A DNA stretch of 24,935 nt, taken from CAYZJB01 sp964602985 (GTDB lineage: Bacteria > CLD3 > SB21). Positions within the stretch are counted from its first letter, which is position 1. The number at the start of each line of letters is the position of its first letter. A model generated the notes under the pieces. That model searched no databases, was not told where the DNA came from, and saw nothing but the letters and a program-made list of their open reading frames with translations. The translations under genes were made by a program, and so were the position numbers. The stretch covers positions 1-24,935 of the forward strand of contig CAZRTJ010000034.1 of NCBI GenBank assembly GCA_964602985.1, read 5' to 3'. Positions 16,401 to 24,559 of the stretch are shown one piece after another.

Positions 16401-17704
16401 AGCATGACGGGATGTCCGCTGACAATCTTCTCAAGGATTTCCCAGACTTCCGGTCCCTGTTTGTCCACCATTCGCTTTGCGCTCTTAACGGTTTTGACGT
16501 AGCCCTTCTCGACGAGCTTTCGAATGATGAACGGCTTGAACAACTCGACGGCCATTTCCTTCGGCAAGCCGCATTCATGGAGTTTTAGCTCCGGACCCAC
16601 GACAATGACCGATCGGCCTGAGTAGTCCACGCGCTTGCCGAGGAGATTTTGACGGAAGCGACCCTGTTTGCCCTTCAGCATGTCCGAGAGCGATTTCAGC
16701 GGTCGATTGCTGTCGCTCCGCACCGCGGCTGTCTTCCGGCTGTTATCAAAGAGACTGTCGACAGCCTCCTGCAACATCCGCTTTTCATTGCGTAGAATCA
16801 CTTCCGGCGCCTTGATTTCGATCAATTTCCTCAGACGGTTGTTCCGGATAATCACTCGCCGATACAGGTCATTCAGATCGCTGGTCGCGAATCGTCCTCC
16901 TTCCAGAGGAACCAATGGCCGCAACTCAGGTGGGATGACAGGGATGACGTCGAGCACCATCCACTCCGGTTGGTTGAACACGTCCCCTTCCTTGTTCCGA
17001 AACGCATCCGCCACGCGCAGAAGTTTCAAAAGCTCCGTTCGCTTCTGTTGAGATACGTTTCCGTCTTTCAGAAGACGGCGGGCGTCGATCGCCATTTGCT
17101 CCACATCGCATCGCTTGAGCAGCTCTTTGACTGCATCGCCTCCGATCAGCGCGATGAATTTATTCGGATCGGTGTTGGGCATCGCGTCGTTCTCCGCGCC
17201 CAACTCGTCTTTGATTCGATACAGTTCCTCTTCAGGAATGATGTCTTTGAACTTCAATCCGCTTCGGCCGGGTTGTATCACGACGTAGTTTTCGTAATAA
17301 ATGATCTTCTCAAGCTGCTTGATGCTCATTCCGAGCAAGCTGCCGATCTTCGACGGGAGGGATCGAAAGAACCATATGTGAACCACCGGCACCGCCAGCG
17401 TGATGTGTCCCATCCGCTCGCGTCGCACCGCTTTGAGAGTCACCTCAACGCCGCACCGATCGCAGATGATGCCTTTATAACGAATGCGCTTGTACTTGCC
17501 GCAATGGCACTCCCAGTCTTTGACGGGACCGAAAATCTTCTCGCAGAAAAGGCCATCCTTTTCGGGTTTGAAGCTGCGGTAGTTGATCGTCTCGGCTTTT
17601 GTCACCTCACCGTAGGAACGGCTCAGAATTGAATCCGGCGATGCAATCCCGATCGTGATGTTCGAAAAATGTTTGGCCAGGCTGGTATTGGATAAAAACG
17701 ACAC
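13451..17704 (-). CDS. rpoC: DNA-directed RNA polymerase subunit beta'
   Basis: The catalytic beta' subunit, 1417 residues from the preferred start. The N-terminal zinc site is formed by Cys66, Cys68, Cys81 and Cys84 (ECHCGKY and ICDRCG). The active-site magnesium loop NADFDGDQMAVH lies near residues 470-481. The second zinc site uses the Cys of EEDCGT together with CESKRGVCGKCYG. The reading frame can be extended four codons to a TTG at 17716, but GGAGG (17714-17710) is five bases before the GTG at 17704. The protein therefore very likely begins VSFLSNT. The last residues are a Lys/Glu/Ser-rich tail (KSEEEKPSKKSKQ). It follows rpoB by 54 bp and is the last gene of the cluster. Confidence 0.98.
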   Translation of the reverse strand: MSFLSNTSLAKHFSNITIGIASPDSILSRSYGEVTKAETINYRSFKPEKDGLFCEKIFGPVKDWECHCGKYKRIRYKGIICDRCGVEVTLKAVRRERMGHITLAVPVVHIWFFRSLPSKIGSLLGMSIKQLEKIIYYENYVVIQPGRSGLKFKDIIPEEELYRIKDELGAENDAMPNTDPNKFIALIGGDAVKELLKRCDVEQMAIDARRLLKDGNVSQQKRTELLKLLRVADAFRNKEGDVFNQPEWMVLDVIPVIPPELRPLVPLEGGRFATSDLNDLYRRVIIRNNRLRKLIEIKAPEVILRNEKRMLQEAVDSLFDNSRKTAAVRSDSNRPLKSLSDMLKGKQGRFRQNLLGKRVDYSGRSVIVVGPELKLHECGLPKEMAVELFKPFIIRKLVEKGYVKTVKSAKRMVDKQGPEVWEILEKIVSGHPVMLNRAPTLHRLGIQAFQPVLVEGRALQIHPLVCAAFNADFDGDQMAVHIPLSYEAQIETRMLVLSSHNIIQPSSGRPIAIPSQDMVLGCYYVTKMRSGCKGEGMKFSNAEEVRIAYDAGVVDLHAKIKLRINGQGHSEKQPMYSYLDTSVGRILFNEIVPKKMGFLNELLTKKKIEEVVSRIYSELGNKQTVEFLDRLKELGFSFATRSGASIGIEDVLSPPNKSDVLKSANHDVEKVQKTYRMGLMTDGERYNKIIDIWTHASNDVAAAMYENIAQSNNGFNPVFMMMDSGARGSRDQIKQLGGMRGLMSKPQKSMTGQVGEIIEHPITASFKEGLSVWEYFISTHGARKGLADTALKTADAGYLTRRLVDVAQDVIITEEDCGTILGVATAAIKEGEEIKESLGERCLGRVAAEDVMEPGTNRVVIEAGELIDEEKAEMLNNSAIEVVSIRSVLTCESKRGVCGKCYGRNLASGKVVNVGEAVGVMAAQSIGEPGTQLTLRTFHIGGVASRIGEQPQALAKADGKIVFSPGMRTLERKSDQAVISLSRTARVELQDDTGRLIYAYKVPYGAALAVHDGQKVKKDDFIMTWDPYNTSIITENDGVIEFDGIKEGVTCREEADEATGMKHLVIIDSRDKKVTPTLLVKQGRMIVESHILPTRAYLVVKEGDEVIAGDAIAKIPREMSKTKDITGGLPRVQELFEARRPREAAVVTEIDGVVKIGKVSRGYREVHVEGRDGEVKTYKIPFGKHLIVHTDDEIIAGDQLCDGAVAPHDILRIKGPAEVQRYLVNEIQEVYRTQGVKINDKHIEIIVRQMLQRVRIADPGDTYFLQDDQVDRLRFLDENQKIRDRVVVVEKGDAPVKTGQIMQRAEADKINKKYEKKEPPTYRDALPATAEPLLLGITQASLSTESFISAASFQETTKVLADAAISCKTDQLLGLKENVIMGKLIPAGTGIRLYDGLLVTPPDGKSEEEKPSKKSKQ

Positions 17705-17758
17705 GTTAACCTCCAATGAGGAATGGTTTCTGATTTTGTTTGACTCGTCGGTCCGTCA

Positions 17759-20700
17759 TCATTCGATCTTGACTTCCAGTCCGAGACCTTGCAATTCCCG
17801 AACAAGGACGTTGAATGATTCCGGTACACCAGCTTCTGGGAGGTTATCGCCTTTGACGATCGCCTCATAGACCTTCGCGCGACCCGTGACGTCATCCGAC
17901 TTGTAGGTCAGGATCTCCTGCAATGTGTATGCGGCGCCATAGGCCTCCAGTGCCCACACTTCCATTTCTCCGAAGCGTTGGCCGCCGAATTGCGCCTTGC
18001 CGCCGAGCGGCTGCTGGGTAATCAACGAATACGGTCCGATCGACCGGGCGTGGATCTTATCATCGACCAGGTGGTTCAATTTCATCATGTACATATATCC
18101 AACCATGATGTTCTGATCGAAGGCGTCCCCCGTCCGTCCGTCGGTGAGGCGAACTTTGCCCGTTGCCGGCAATCCGGCGGCTACGAGTTCGTTCTTGACA
18201 TCGTCGATCTTGGCGCCGTCAAACACAGGGGTGGCGTAATGTTTGCCCAATCTCTTGCCTGCCCACGCCAACGAGGTCTCAAACAATTGCCCCAGATTCA
18301 TTCGGCTGGGCACGCCCAGAGGGTTGAGTACGATCTGCACCGGCATGCCGTCATCGAGGAAAGGCATGTCCTCCTCCGGAACGATCTTCGCCACGACGCC
18401 TTTGTTTCCGTGTCGGCCGGCCATCTTATCGCCCACACTGATTTTCCGCTTCTTGGCCACTTGCACTTTGGCGAGTTGGACGATGCCGGGAGGAAGTTCG
18501 TCACCGACCTGGAGCTTGTATTTTTCCGAATTGTATTCGGTCTCCACCTCTTCCAGATTGCGCTCGTAGTTGTCAAAGAGGAAGTTGGCCATGTCATTCG
18601 TTTCGTCGTCATCGGTCCATTTGCTTTCGTGCAAATTGATTTCGGACGGATCGAGATTCTTGAAATGGTCTTCCGAAAACTTCCTGCCGCGTTTGATAAA
18701 CTCCGTACCGTCTGTGTAGAGGACTCCCGCCGCCGTCTTGCCCACCAGAAGTTTTACCAGTTCCTCGCGCAGCGTGGTTTTCAGTTTGCGATGTTGTTTC
18801 TTGTACTCATTTTCCAGTTCCTCCAACTTCTTCTTGTCTTCTCGCTTGGATTCGGAATCCTTCTTCTTGCGGCTGAAGAGTTTGGTGGAAATGACGATCC
18901 CCTTCATTCCGGGAGGCGCTTTCAGGGACGCATCCTTCACGTCGCCCGCCTTGTCACCAAAAATCGCTTTCAGGAGCTTTTCTTCCGGCGTCGGGTCGGT
19001 CTCTCCCTTTGGGGTGACTTTGCCGACCAGGATATCGCCGGCGTGGACCTCAGCTCCAACGCGGACGACGCCGTTTTCGTCCAGATCCTTTGTCGCTTCC
19101 TCGGAAACGTTGGGAATTTCCCTCGTGAGTTCCTCTTCACCCCGTTTGGTATCCCGGACCTGGATTTCAAACTCCTCAATGTGAATGGATGTGAAGTAGT
19201 CGTCTTTCACCAGTCGTTCGCTGAGGATGATGGCGTCCTCGAAATTGTAGCCGCGCCATGGCATGAAAGCGGCAAGCGCGTTACGGCCGAGGGCCAGGTC
19301 GCCCCGATCCGTAGAACAGCCATCCGCGATGATTTGGCCGGCCTTGACTTCATCGCCTATACGGACGATCGGACGCTGATTGACGCACGTGTCTTGATTG
19401 GTTCGGAAAAACTTCAGCAACCGGTACGTGATCGTATCGGATACTTCGCCGCGGCTCTTCCGGGTATTGCCCTTCTTTCGGATGGTGATCTCCGTCGCCG
19501 AGACATCTTCTACGACGCCATCGATGTCCGACACCACGACGGCACGCGAGTCGACCGCCACCGTCCGTTCGAGTCCGGTACCCACCAGAGGCGCCTCGGG
19601 TACCATCAGCGGTACCGCCTGGCGCTGCATGTTGGAACCCATCAGGGCGCGGTTGGCATCGTCGTGTTCCAGGAAGGGAATCAAGGCGGCCGCCGGACTC
19701 ACGATCTGCGCCGGGGAAACGTCCATGTAATCGACTTCCTCCGGAACGACGACAGGGAAATCGCCCTTGTTTCGGGCCTTCACAAACTCATTGAAGAAAT
19801 GACCTTTCTTGTCGATCGACTCGTTCGCCTGGGCGATTGTTCGATTGTCTTCATCGCCGGCGGTGAGGAATTCGATGCTCTCCTGGACCTTCCCCTTGGC
19901 CACTTTTCGATAAGGAGTTTCTATAAAACCGTAGCGATTGATTCGAGCGTACAGACACAATGACGAGATCAATCCGATGTTTGGACCTTCGGGGGTTTCC
20001 ACCGGACACAATCGCCCGTAGTGCGTGTAGTGCACGTCGCGAACCTCAAATCCGGCTCGTTCCCGCGTCAGGCCGCCTGGCCCGAGTGCAGACAGTCGGC
20101 GCTTGTGTGTCAACTCCGCCAATGGATTGGTCTGGTCCATGAACTGCGACAACTGGCTGGTACCAAAGAATGTGTTGATTACGCTGGAGACCGTCCGCGC
20201 ATTCACCAGATCCTGAGGCGTCAAGTTTTCATTGTCACGCAAATTCATGCGCTCCTTGATCGTACGCGTCATGCGCGAGAGCGCGACGCTGAACTGGGAT
20301 GCCAGTTGTTCGCCGACCGTCTTGACGCGCCGATTGCCCAGGTGGTCGATATCGTCGGTGGAGCGAACGCCATTCCGCAGGTCGATCAGCGCTTTGATGA
20401 TGGCAATGATGTCTTCTTTGGTCAAGACAGTGATCGATTCGGAGATATTCAGACCCAACTTCCTGTTGATCCGATTGCGTCCGACGTCGCCGAGATCATA
20501 CCGCTTCGAATTAAAGAACTGTCGCTCGAGCAAGCCGCGAGCGGTCTCCAGATCCGGGGCATCGCCGGAACGCAATTGACGGTAAATCTGCTCCAGGGCC
20601 TCTTGTTCACTCTTTGTAATATCTTTGCGAATTGTATTCGCAATGACCTCGGGAATTTCATCTTCCGCCTTGACGAGATCGACGTATTTGATTTTGTGTT

Positions 20701-21517
20701 TCTTCAGTTTGGCAATCAGATCCGCGTCGACCATGGTTTCCTTGTCGGCCAGGATCTCCCCCGTCTCCTCGTTTACGATTTCCAGTGCGAGCCGCCGTCC
20801 CATCACTGCATCGGATGACACACGCCCAATCTCCACCTCGTCAATCACACCAAACAACTTGAGCATGTCGCGATCGGAGGAATATCCCAATGCGCGGAGG
20901 AATGTCGTTACGGGGAATTTCTTTTTGCGGTCGATATAGACGTACATGACGTCGTTGATGTCCGTGGTGAATTCAATCCAGGAGCCGCGGAAAGGTATCA
21001 CGCGGGCGGAAAACATCCGCGTGCCGTTCGGGTGCAACGATTCGTCGAAAAACACGCCCGGGGACCGGTGCAATTGACTGACGATGACTCGCTCCGCGCC
21101 GTTGATGACGAAGGTGCCCTTGTCCGTGATGTACGGCAAGTTCCCCAAATAGACATCTTGTTCGATGATCTCCGGATGCTTGTCGTCTGCAGATTTCTTG
21201 CTGCTCAGCCGCAGCGTGGCCTTCAGAGGGACGGAGTACGAGACACCTCTTTCCTGGCACTCGCGAACATCGTATTTGGGTCGCTCGACAAAATATTTGA
21301 CGAATTCGAGACGAAAGAGATCTTTTGCGTCTTCAACGGGAAAGGAACTCAGAAACACATTCTGCAATCCCGTATTCGTTCTCTTGTCGTGATAGACGTC
21401 TTCTTGGAGGAAATCCCGGTAGGAGGCGATTTGGATTTCCAGCAAATCCGGCATATCAATCGCGCCCGGATTCTTGGCAAATGAAACACGGTCAATGGTG
21501 CGAAGCTCGTTGTTCAA
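17759..21517 (-). CDS. rpoB: DNA-directed RNA polymerase subunit beta
   Basis: The beta subunit, 1252 residues from the chosen start. It has the N-terminal MPDLLEIQIASYRDFLQ region. The rifampicin pocket QLSQFMDQTNPLAELTHKRR, at about residues 450-475, has unmutated key residues (Gln, Asp, His, and the Ser of SALGPGG), so the enzyme should be rifampicin-sensitive. The C-terminal GDKMAGRHGNKG region contacts nucleotides. A charged, coiled-coil-like insertion occupies about residues 880-1015. The frame stays open to a TTG at 21589, but those 24 extra residues are not family-like. TTG 21517, just after AAGGCAGG, gives MNNELRTIDRVSF, which fits other bacterial beta subunits. No in-frame ATG or GTG exists in between, so the start codon is uncertain. 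A 164-bp gap with a strong hairpin separates it from rplL. Confidence 0.97.
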   Translation of the reverse strand: MNNELRTIDRVSFAKNPGAIDMPDLLEIQIASYRDFLQEDVYHDKRTNTGLQNVFLSSFPVEDAKDLFRLEFVKYFVERPKYDVRECQERGVSYSVPLKATLRLSSKKSADDKHPEIIEQDVYLGNLPYITDKGTFVINGAERVIVSQLHRSPGVFFDESLHPNGTRMFSARVIPFRGSWIEFTTDINDVMYVYIDRKKKFPVTTFLRALGYSSDRDMLKLFGVIDEVEIGRVSSDAVMGRRLALEIVNEETGEILADKETMVDADLIAKLKKHKIKYVDLVKAEDEIPEVIANTIRKDITKSEQEALEQIYRQLRSGDAPDLETARGLLERQFFNSKRYDLGDVGRNRINRKLGLNISESITVLTKEDIIAIIKALIDLRNGVRSTDDIDHLGNRRVKTVGEQLASQFSVALSRMTRTIKERMNLRDNENLTPQDLVNARTVSSVINTFFGTSQLSQFMDQTNPLAELTHKRRLSALGPGGLTRERAGFEVRDVHYTHYGRLCPVETPEGPNIGLISSLCLYARINRYGFIETPYRKVAKGKVQESIEFLTAGDEDNRTIAQANESIDKKGHFFNEFVKARNKGDFPVVVPEEVDYMDVSPAQIVSPAAALIPFLEHDDANRALMGSNMQRQAVPLMVPEAPLVGTGLERTVAVDSRAVVVSDIDGVVEDVSATEITIRKKGNTRKSRGEVSDTITYRLLKFFRTNQDTCVNQRPIVRIGDEVKAGQIIADGCSTDRGDLALGRNALAAFMPWRGYNFEDAIILSERLVKDDYFTSIHIEEFEIQVRDTKRGEEELTREIPNVSEEATKDLDENGVVRVGAEVHAGDILVGKVTPKGETDPTPEEKLLKAIFGDKAGDVKDASLKAPPGMKGIVISTKLFSRKKKDSESKREDKKKLEELENEYKKQHRKLKTTLREELVKLLVGKTAAGVLYTDGTEFIKRGRKFSEDHFKNLDPSEINLHESKWTDDDETNDMANFLFDNYERNLEEVETEYNSEKYKLQVGDELPPGIVQLAKVQVAKKRKISVGDKMAGRHGNKGVVAKIVPEEDMPFLDDGMPVQIVLNPLGVPSRMNLGQLFETSLAWAGKRLGKHYATPVFDGAKIDDVKNELVAAGLPATGKVRLTDGRTGDAFDQNIMVGYMYMMKLNHLVDDKIHARSIGPYSLITQQPLGGKAQFGGQRFGEMEVWALEAYGAAYTLQEILTYKSDDVTGRAKVYEAIVKGDNLPEAGVPESFNVLVRELQGLGLEVKIE

Positions 21518-21610
21518 GGAAACCTGCCTTTTTTCGTGAAAGGTTGCCGTACGAATGGAACGCAACGGCTTCTGCGTTCCGTGTTTCAAAAATCCATATT
21601 CTCGCCTGGA

Positions 21611-21653
21611 TTTTCTAGACGGGGGCGAATCGCTTCGCCCCGATCAGAATTTC
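21611..21653 (-). promoter_or_regulatory. Hairpin in the rplL-rpoB gap
   Basis: GGGGCGAA (21622-21629) and TTCGCCCC (21634-21641) form a perfect 8-bp stem with a 4-base loop. Outer bases (TTCT with AGAA) extend it imperfectly. On the transcribed minus strand no T run follows, so it is not a standard terminator. In E. coli the same gap holds an attenuator and an RNase III site that set the ratio of L7/L12 to polymerase; a similar role here is an inference. Confidence 0.5.
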
Positions 21654-21681
21654 AAAATTGGAAAAGAACGATCAAAAACGA

Positions 21682-22071
21682 TTACGCAATCTCAACCGTT
21701 GCGCCCACTTCAGCGAATTTGGCCTTGATCTTCTCGGCCTCGTCTTTGGAGACGCCTTCCTTCACGACGGCCGGCGTGGCATCGACAGCGTCTTTGGCCT
21801 CCTTCAGACCAAGGCTCGTGATTTCGCGAAGGACTTTGATGACCTGGATCTTCTTGTCGCCGGCATTGGTCAGCTTGACCGTAAATTCGGTCTGCTCTTC
21901 TGCTGCCGCTGCGCCGCCGCCCGAAGGTCCAGCGCCGGCAACTGCGGCCACTGCGACGGGTGCTGCCATTTCCACGCCAAAACGGCTCTTGATTTCTTTT
22001 ACGAGTTCTCCGATCTCGATCATGTTCGCGCTTGCGAGATACTCGAGAACCTCTTCACGGGATGCTGCCAT
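21682..22071 (-). CDS. rplL: 50S ribosomal protein L7/L12
   Basis: The acidic stalk protein that recruits translation GTPases; 129 residues. It has an N-terminal dimerisation domain (MAASREEVLEYLASANMIE), an Ala/Gly/Pro-rich hinge (about 40-60, AAPVAVAAVAGAGPSGGGAA) and the C-terminal factor-binding domain with VIKVLREITSLGLKEAKD. Two ATG codons lie six bases apart. The site AAGGAG (22085-22080) is 8 bases from ATG 22071 but only 2 bases from ATG 22077, so 22071 is preferred. A 7-bp stem-loop precedes the ribosome binding site (22090-22133). It lies between rplJ and rpoB, as in most bacteria. Confidence 0.97.
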   Translation of the reverse strand: MAASREEVLEYLASANMIEIGELVKEIKSRFGVEMAAPVAVAAVAGAGPSGGGAAAAEEQTEFTVKLTNAGDKKIQVIKVLREITSLGLKEAKDAVDATPAVVKEGVSKDEAEKIKAKFAEVGATVEIA

Positions 22072-22089
22072 GTTCATGACTCCTTTTTC

Positions 22090-22133
22090 GGCTGTCGGTC
22101 ACCCGACTTTGCGGATGATAGATTAAGACAGCC
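22090..22133 (-). promoter_or_regulatory. Stem-loop before the rplL ribosome binding site
   Basis: GGCTGTC (22090-22096) and GACAGCC (22127-22133) are perfect complements around a 30-base loop, which itself holds the small symmetric GGTGACC-like sequence. The element ends four bases before the rplL AAGGAG, inside the 82-bp rplJ-rplL gap. It may adjust rplL translation relative to rplJ, but that is speculative. Confidence 0.35.
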
Positions 22134-22153
22134 TTGGTTTATGGTTTACGAAA

Positions 22154-22681
22154 TTACGCTGCTTTCTTGCTTTGAAAGGACTCCAAAATTCCGACCAGGT
22201 TCTGCATTGGAGAACTCAGCAATCCGACCAAATTTTGCATCGGCGAGTTCAACAGACCAGCCAGTTGACCCAGCAGGTCATGCTTCGTCGGCATCTTGGA
22301 GATGTCCTTCAACTTGGATCCATCAAAGATCTGCCTCTCCACGATACATACCTTGACCTTCAGACAATCATTTTCCTTGACCTTCAGAAACTCCTCAATC
22401 GTTTTCGCCGGTGCAATGGCATCGTCATAGCCAAACGCAATCGCAGTCGGACCCTGAAAGTAGTCCTCCAGACCGATCTTCAGGCCCGCTCTTTCCAGCG
22501 CCAGTTTGGCCAGCGTATTCTTGACAATCTTGAATTCGCTCTTGGATTCCCGAAATTTCACGCGCAATTGCTCCATTCGCTGCACGTCCATGCCGGTGTA
22601 GTCCGTCAAATAGAGACTGCTCGCCTTTTGAAATCGATCGCTCAACTCGGCGACGATTTGGTTCTTTGTATCTTTTTTCAT
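22154..22681 (-). CDS. rplJ: 50S ribosomal protein L10
   Basis: Stalk base protein of 175 residues that anchors L7/L12 dimers on the 50S subunit. It has the family N-terminus (KNQIVAELSDRFQKASSLYL, TDYTGM) and the RNA-binding core (SEFKIVKNTLAKLAL, FQGPTAIAFGYDD). The C-terminal helix that binds L7/L12 contains a near-perfect 11-residue tandem duplication (LLNSPMQNLVG then LLSSPMQNLVG). The frame extends to a TTG at 22699, but ATG 22681 with GAAAGAAGA upstream gives the usual L10 start, MKKDTKNQ. Only 24 bp separate it from rplA, too little for the large L10 autoregulatory leader known in E. coli. Confidence 0.97.
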   Translation of the reverse strand: MKKDTKNQIVAELSDRFQKASSLYLTDYTGMDVQRMEQLRVKFRESKSEFKIVKNTLAKLALERAGLKIGLEDYFQGPTAIAFGYDDAIAPAKTIEEFLKVKENDCLKVKVCIVERQIFDGSKLKDISKMPTKHDLLGQLAGLLNSPMQNLVGLLSSPMQNLVGILESFQSKKAA

Positions 22682-22705
22682 GATTCTGTCTTCTTTCAAT
22701 TTTCG

Positions 22706-23404
22706 TTAGACCAGTGAACCGACTTCTTGCGAACTGACGCGGATGCCTGGACCCATCGTTGTCGATACGTATACACTCTTCAGATAATGACCTTTGACTG
22801 ATGCGGGGCGCATCCTCAGGATGGTCGTCATCACGGACTTGAAATTTTCCTCAAGTTTTGCCGCATCGAACTGAGTCTTGCCAATACCGACGTGAACCGT
22901 TCCCTGCTTGTCGACACGGAATTCCACGCGTCCAGCTTTGACTTCATTGATGGCCTTTTGTACGTCGGGGGTGACGGTGCCGCTCTTGGGGTTTGGCATC
23001 AGGCCCTTCGGACCGAGTACCTTGCCGACTTTGCCGAGTTCGACCATGGCTTCCGGCGTCGCAACGATCACATCCACGTCGGTCCACCCGTCTTTGATCT
23101 TCTGCAGGTAGTCATCGAATCCAACGTGGTCGGCACCCGCTTCCCGCGCCTCTTTTTCTTTTGTTTTGGTGATGACGAGCACCCGCACTGTCCGGCCATT
23201 GCCGTGAGGCAGAAGCACAGTGCCACGAATCGCTTGATCCGCGTGTTTCGGATCGACACCCAAATTGACAGCCACATCGACAGTTTCATTGAACTTTGCT
23301 GTGGCTGTTTCCTTGACAAGCCGGAAGGTGTCCGCGATCGAATAGTCTTTCTTCCGATCTACCTGCTTGTCTGCTGCTACGAAGCGCTTGCTTCTGGATT
23401 TCAT
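22706..23404 (-). CDS. rplA: 50S ribosomal protein L1
   Basis: A 232-residue protein of the L1 stalk, which helps release deacylated tRNA from the E site. Family motifs are FNETVDVAVNLGVDPKHADQ, GTVLLPHGNGR, VGKVLGPKGLMPNPKSGTVT and the C-terminal RPASVKGHYLKSVYVSTTMG. The length is normal. The start has an ideal ribosome binding site, AAGGAG, a few bases before ATG 23404. In many bacteria L1 also represses its own operon by binding the mRNA. Two small hairpins lie in the 62-bp gap just upstream (23416-23448), but I cannot show that they are L1 sites. Confidence 0.98.
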   Translation of the reverse strand: MKSRSKRFVAADKQVDRKKDYSIADTFRLVKETATAKFNETVDVAVNLGVDPKHADQAIRGTVLLPHGNGRTVRVLVITKTKEKEAREAGADHVGFDDYLQKIKDGWTDVDVIVATPEAMVELGKVGKVLGPKGLMPNPKSGTVTPDVQKAINEVKAGRVEFRVDKQGTVHVGIGKTQFDAAKLEENFKSVMTTILRMRPASVKGHYLKSVYVSTTMGPGIRVSSQEVGSLV

Positions 23405-23415
23405 GTTTCTCCTTC

Positions 23416-23448
23416 GAACCTTGTTACCGGTTCTCCCACCGAGGGTGG
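23416..23448 (-). promoter_or_regulatory. Two adjacent hairpins in the rplK-rplA gap
   Basis: GAACC/GGTTC (23416-23420 and 23429-23433, 8-base loop) and CCACC/GGTGG (23436-23440 and 23444-23448, 3-base loop) sit one after the other, ending just upstream of the rplA ribosome binding site. They are short and could be chance, but the tandem position before a strong start suggests translational control. Confidence 0.3.
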
Positions 23449-23466
23449 TTCTGTGATACGTGTTTC

Positions 23467-23889
23467 CTAGTCGACAATTTCGAGTCCCAGACTCTTCGCT
23501 GTCCCTTCGATCATGGACATGGCGCCGCGCAAATCTTTCGCGTTCAGGTCGGGCATCTTGATTTCAGCGATTTCCTTGATTTGCTTTCGGCTTACTTTGC
23601 CCACTTTCGTTCGGTTCGGCATGGCAGATCCACTCTCTAATCCAATCGCCTTTTTCAGGAGAATCGCGGCTGGAGGAGTTTTGGTGATGAATGTGAACGA
23701 ACGGTCCGAGTACACCGTGATGATCACAGGGATAATCAACCCCTTCTTGTCCTGGGTTTTCGCGTTGAATGCCTTGCAAAATTCCATGATGTTGACGCCA
23801 TGCTGACCTAGCGCAGGGCCGACCGGCGGCTGAGGATTGGCGCTCCCCGCTGGAATTTGCAACTTTACCTGGGCAACTACCTTTTTCAT
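23467..23889 (-). CDS. rplK: 50S ribosomal protein L11
   Basis: A 140-residue protein of the GTPase-associated centre. It has the conserved N-terminal proline-rich stretch LQIPAGSANPQPPVGPALGQ (9-28), HGVNIMEFCKAFNAKT, the linker TPPAAILLKKAIG, and the RNA-binding C-terminus with MPDLNAKDLRGAMSMIEGTA. Length and motifs are entirely standard. ATG 23889 is preceded by AAGGGA. It follows nusG by 51 bp, where GTTAAT occurs twice without clear meaning. Confidence 0.98.
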   Translation of the reverse strand: MKKVVAQVKLQIPAGSANPQPPVGPALGQHGVNIMEFCKAFNAKTQDKKGLIIPVIITVYSDRSFTFITKTPPAAILLKKAIGLESGSAMPNRTKVGKVSRKQIKEIAEIKMPDLNAKDLRGAMSMIEGTAKSLGLEIVD

Positions 23890-23940
23890 GAAGATTCCCT
23901 TGAAAGTCGTGTAAATGAATGATTAACGTGGATTAACAGA

Positions 23941-24549
23941 TTACTGCTCAAGCCTTACCTGCAAGAAATCAAGTTCCACCGGCGTCGACCGGCCAAATAT
24001 ACTGACCATGACTTTGAGTTTGTTCTTTTCGTAATTGATCTCGTCGATGAAACCGGTGAAATCAGTGAACGGCCCGTCAATGATCCGAACATGATCACCG
24101 ACTTTGAACGGCACGCTATAGACTTCGACATCCTTCTTTTCCCGCATGCGTCCCAGCATCCGGTCCACTTCGTCCGGCCTCAGAGCCTGGGGCATGTTCT
24201 TGGGACCCACAAAACTAACGACCCCTGGGGTATTCTGTACGACATGCATGACCTTCTTGTCATCCGTCATTTCGATGACCATATAGCCAGGCAGGAAGGA
24301 ACGCGTCTTCTCCTTCTTCTTGCCGTTCTTCATCTCGATGATCGTTTCCGAGGGAATCAAAATGCGGAAGACCTGATCCGCGAGCCCTGCGATCTGCAAC
24401 TCGCTCAGAATATGCTGCTTGATCTTCGCCTCCTGTCCGGAATAGACGCGCAGGGTGTACCATCGGACGTTCTCCGGCCGTTGTCGATCGTCGACGATTT
24501 CTTCTTCTTGGCCGGACACAGGTTCCGACGAGTCAGGACTTTCTTTCAC
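23941..24549 (-). CDS. nusG: Transcription termination/antitermination protein NusG
   Basis: A 202-residue transcription elongation factor that binds the beta' clamp and couples to Rho or the ribosome. After an acidic leader (about 25 residues) the NGN domain begins at VRWYTLRVYSGQEAKIK and includes FLPGYMVIEM and NTPGVVSFVG. The KOW domain follows: GDHVRIIDGPFTDFTGFI. The frame runs up to 24663, but that would overlap most of secE and adds a non-family Cys-rich leader. GTG 24549, with AGAGGA five bases upstream and 10 bp after the secE stop, is the best start. ATG 24585 (overlapping secE by 26 bp) is second choice. Confidence 0.96.
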   Translation of the reverse strand: MKESPDSSEPVSGQEEEIVDDRQRPENVRWYTLRVYSGQEAKIKQHILSELQIAGLADQVFRILIPSETIIEMKNGKKKEKTRSFLPGYMVIEMTDDKKVMHVVQNTPGVVSFVGPKNMPQALRPDEVDRMLGRMREKKDVEVYSVPFKVGDHVRIIDGPFTDFTGFIDEINYEKNKLKVMVSIFGRSTPVELDFLQVRLEQ

Positions 24550-24559
24550 GTAATCCTCT

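Noticed and set aside
17978..19963. A 661-codon open frame on the plus strand opposite rpoB
   Set aside because: It lies entirely antisense to a conserved essential gene, has no family motifs and reflects the codon bias of rpoB on the other strand.
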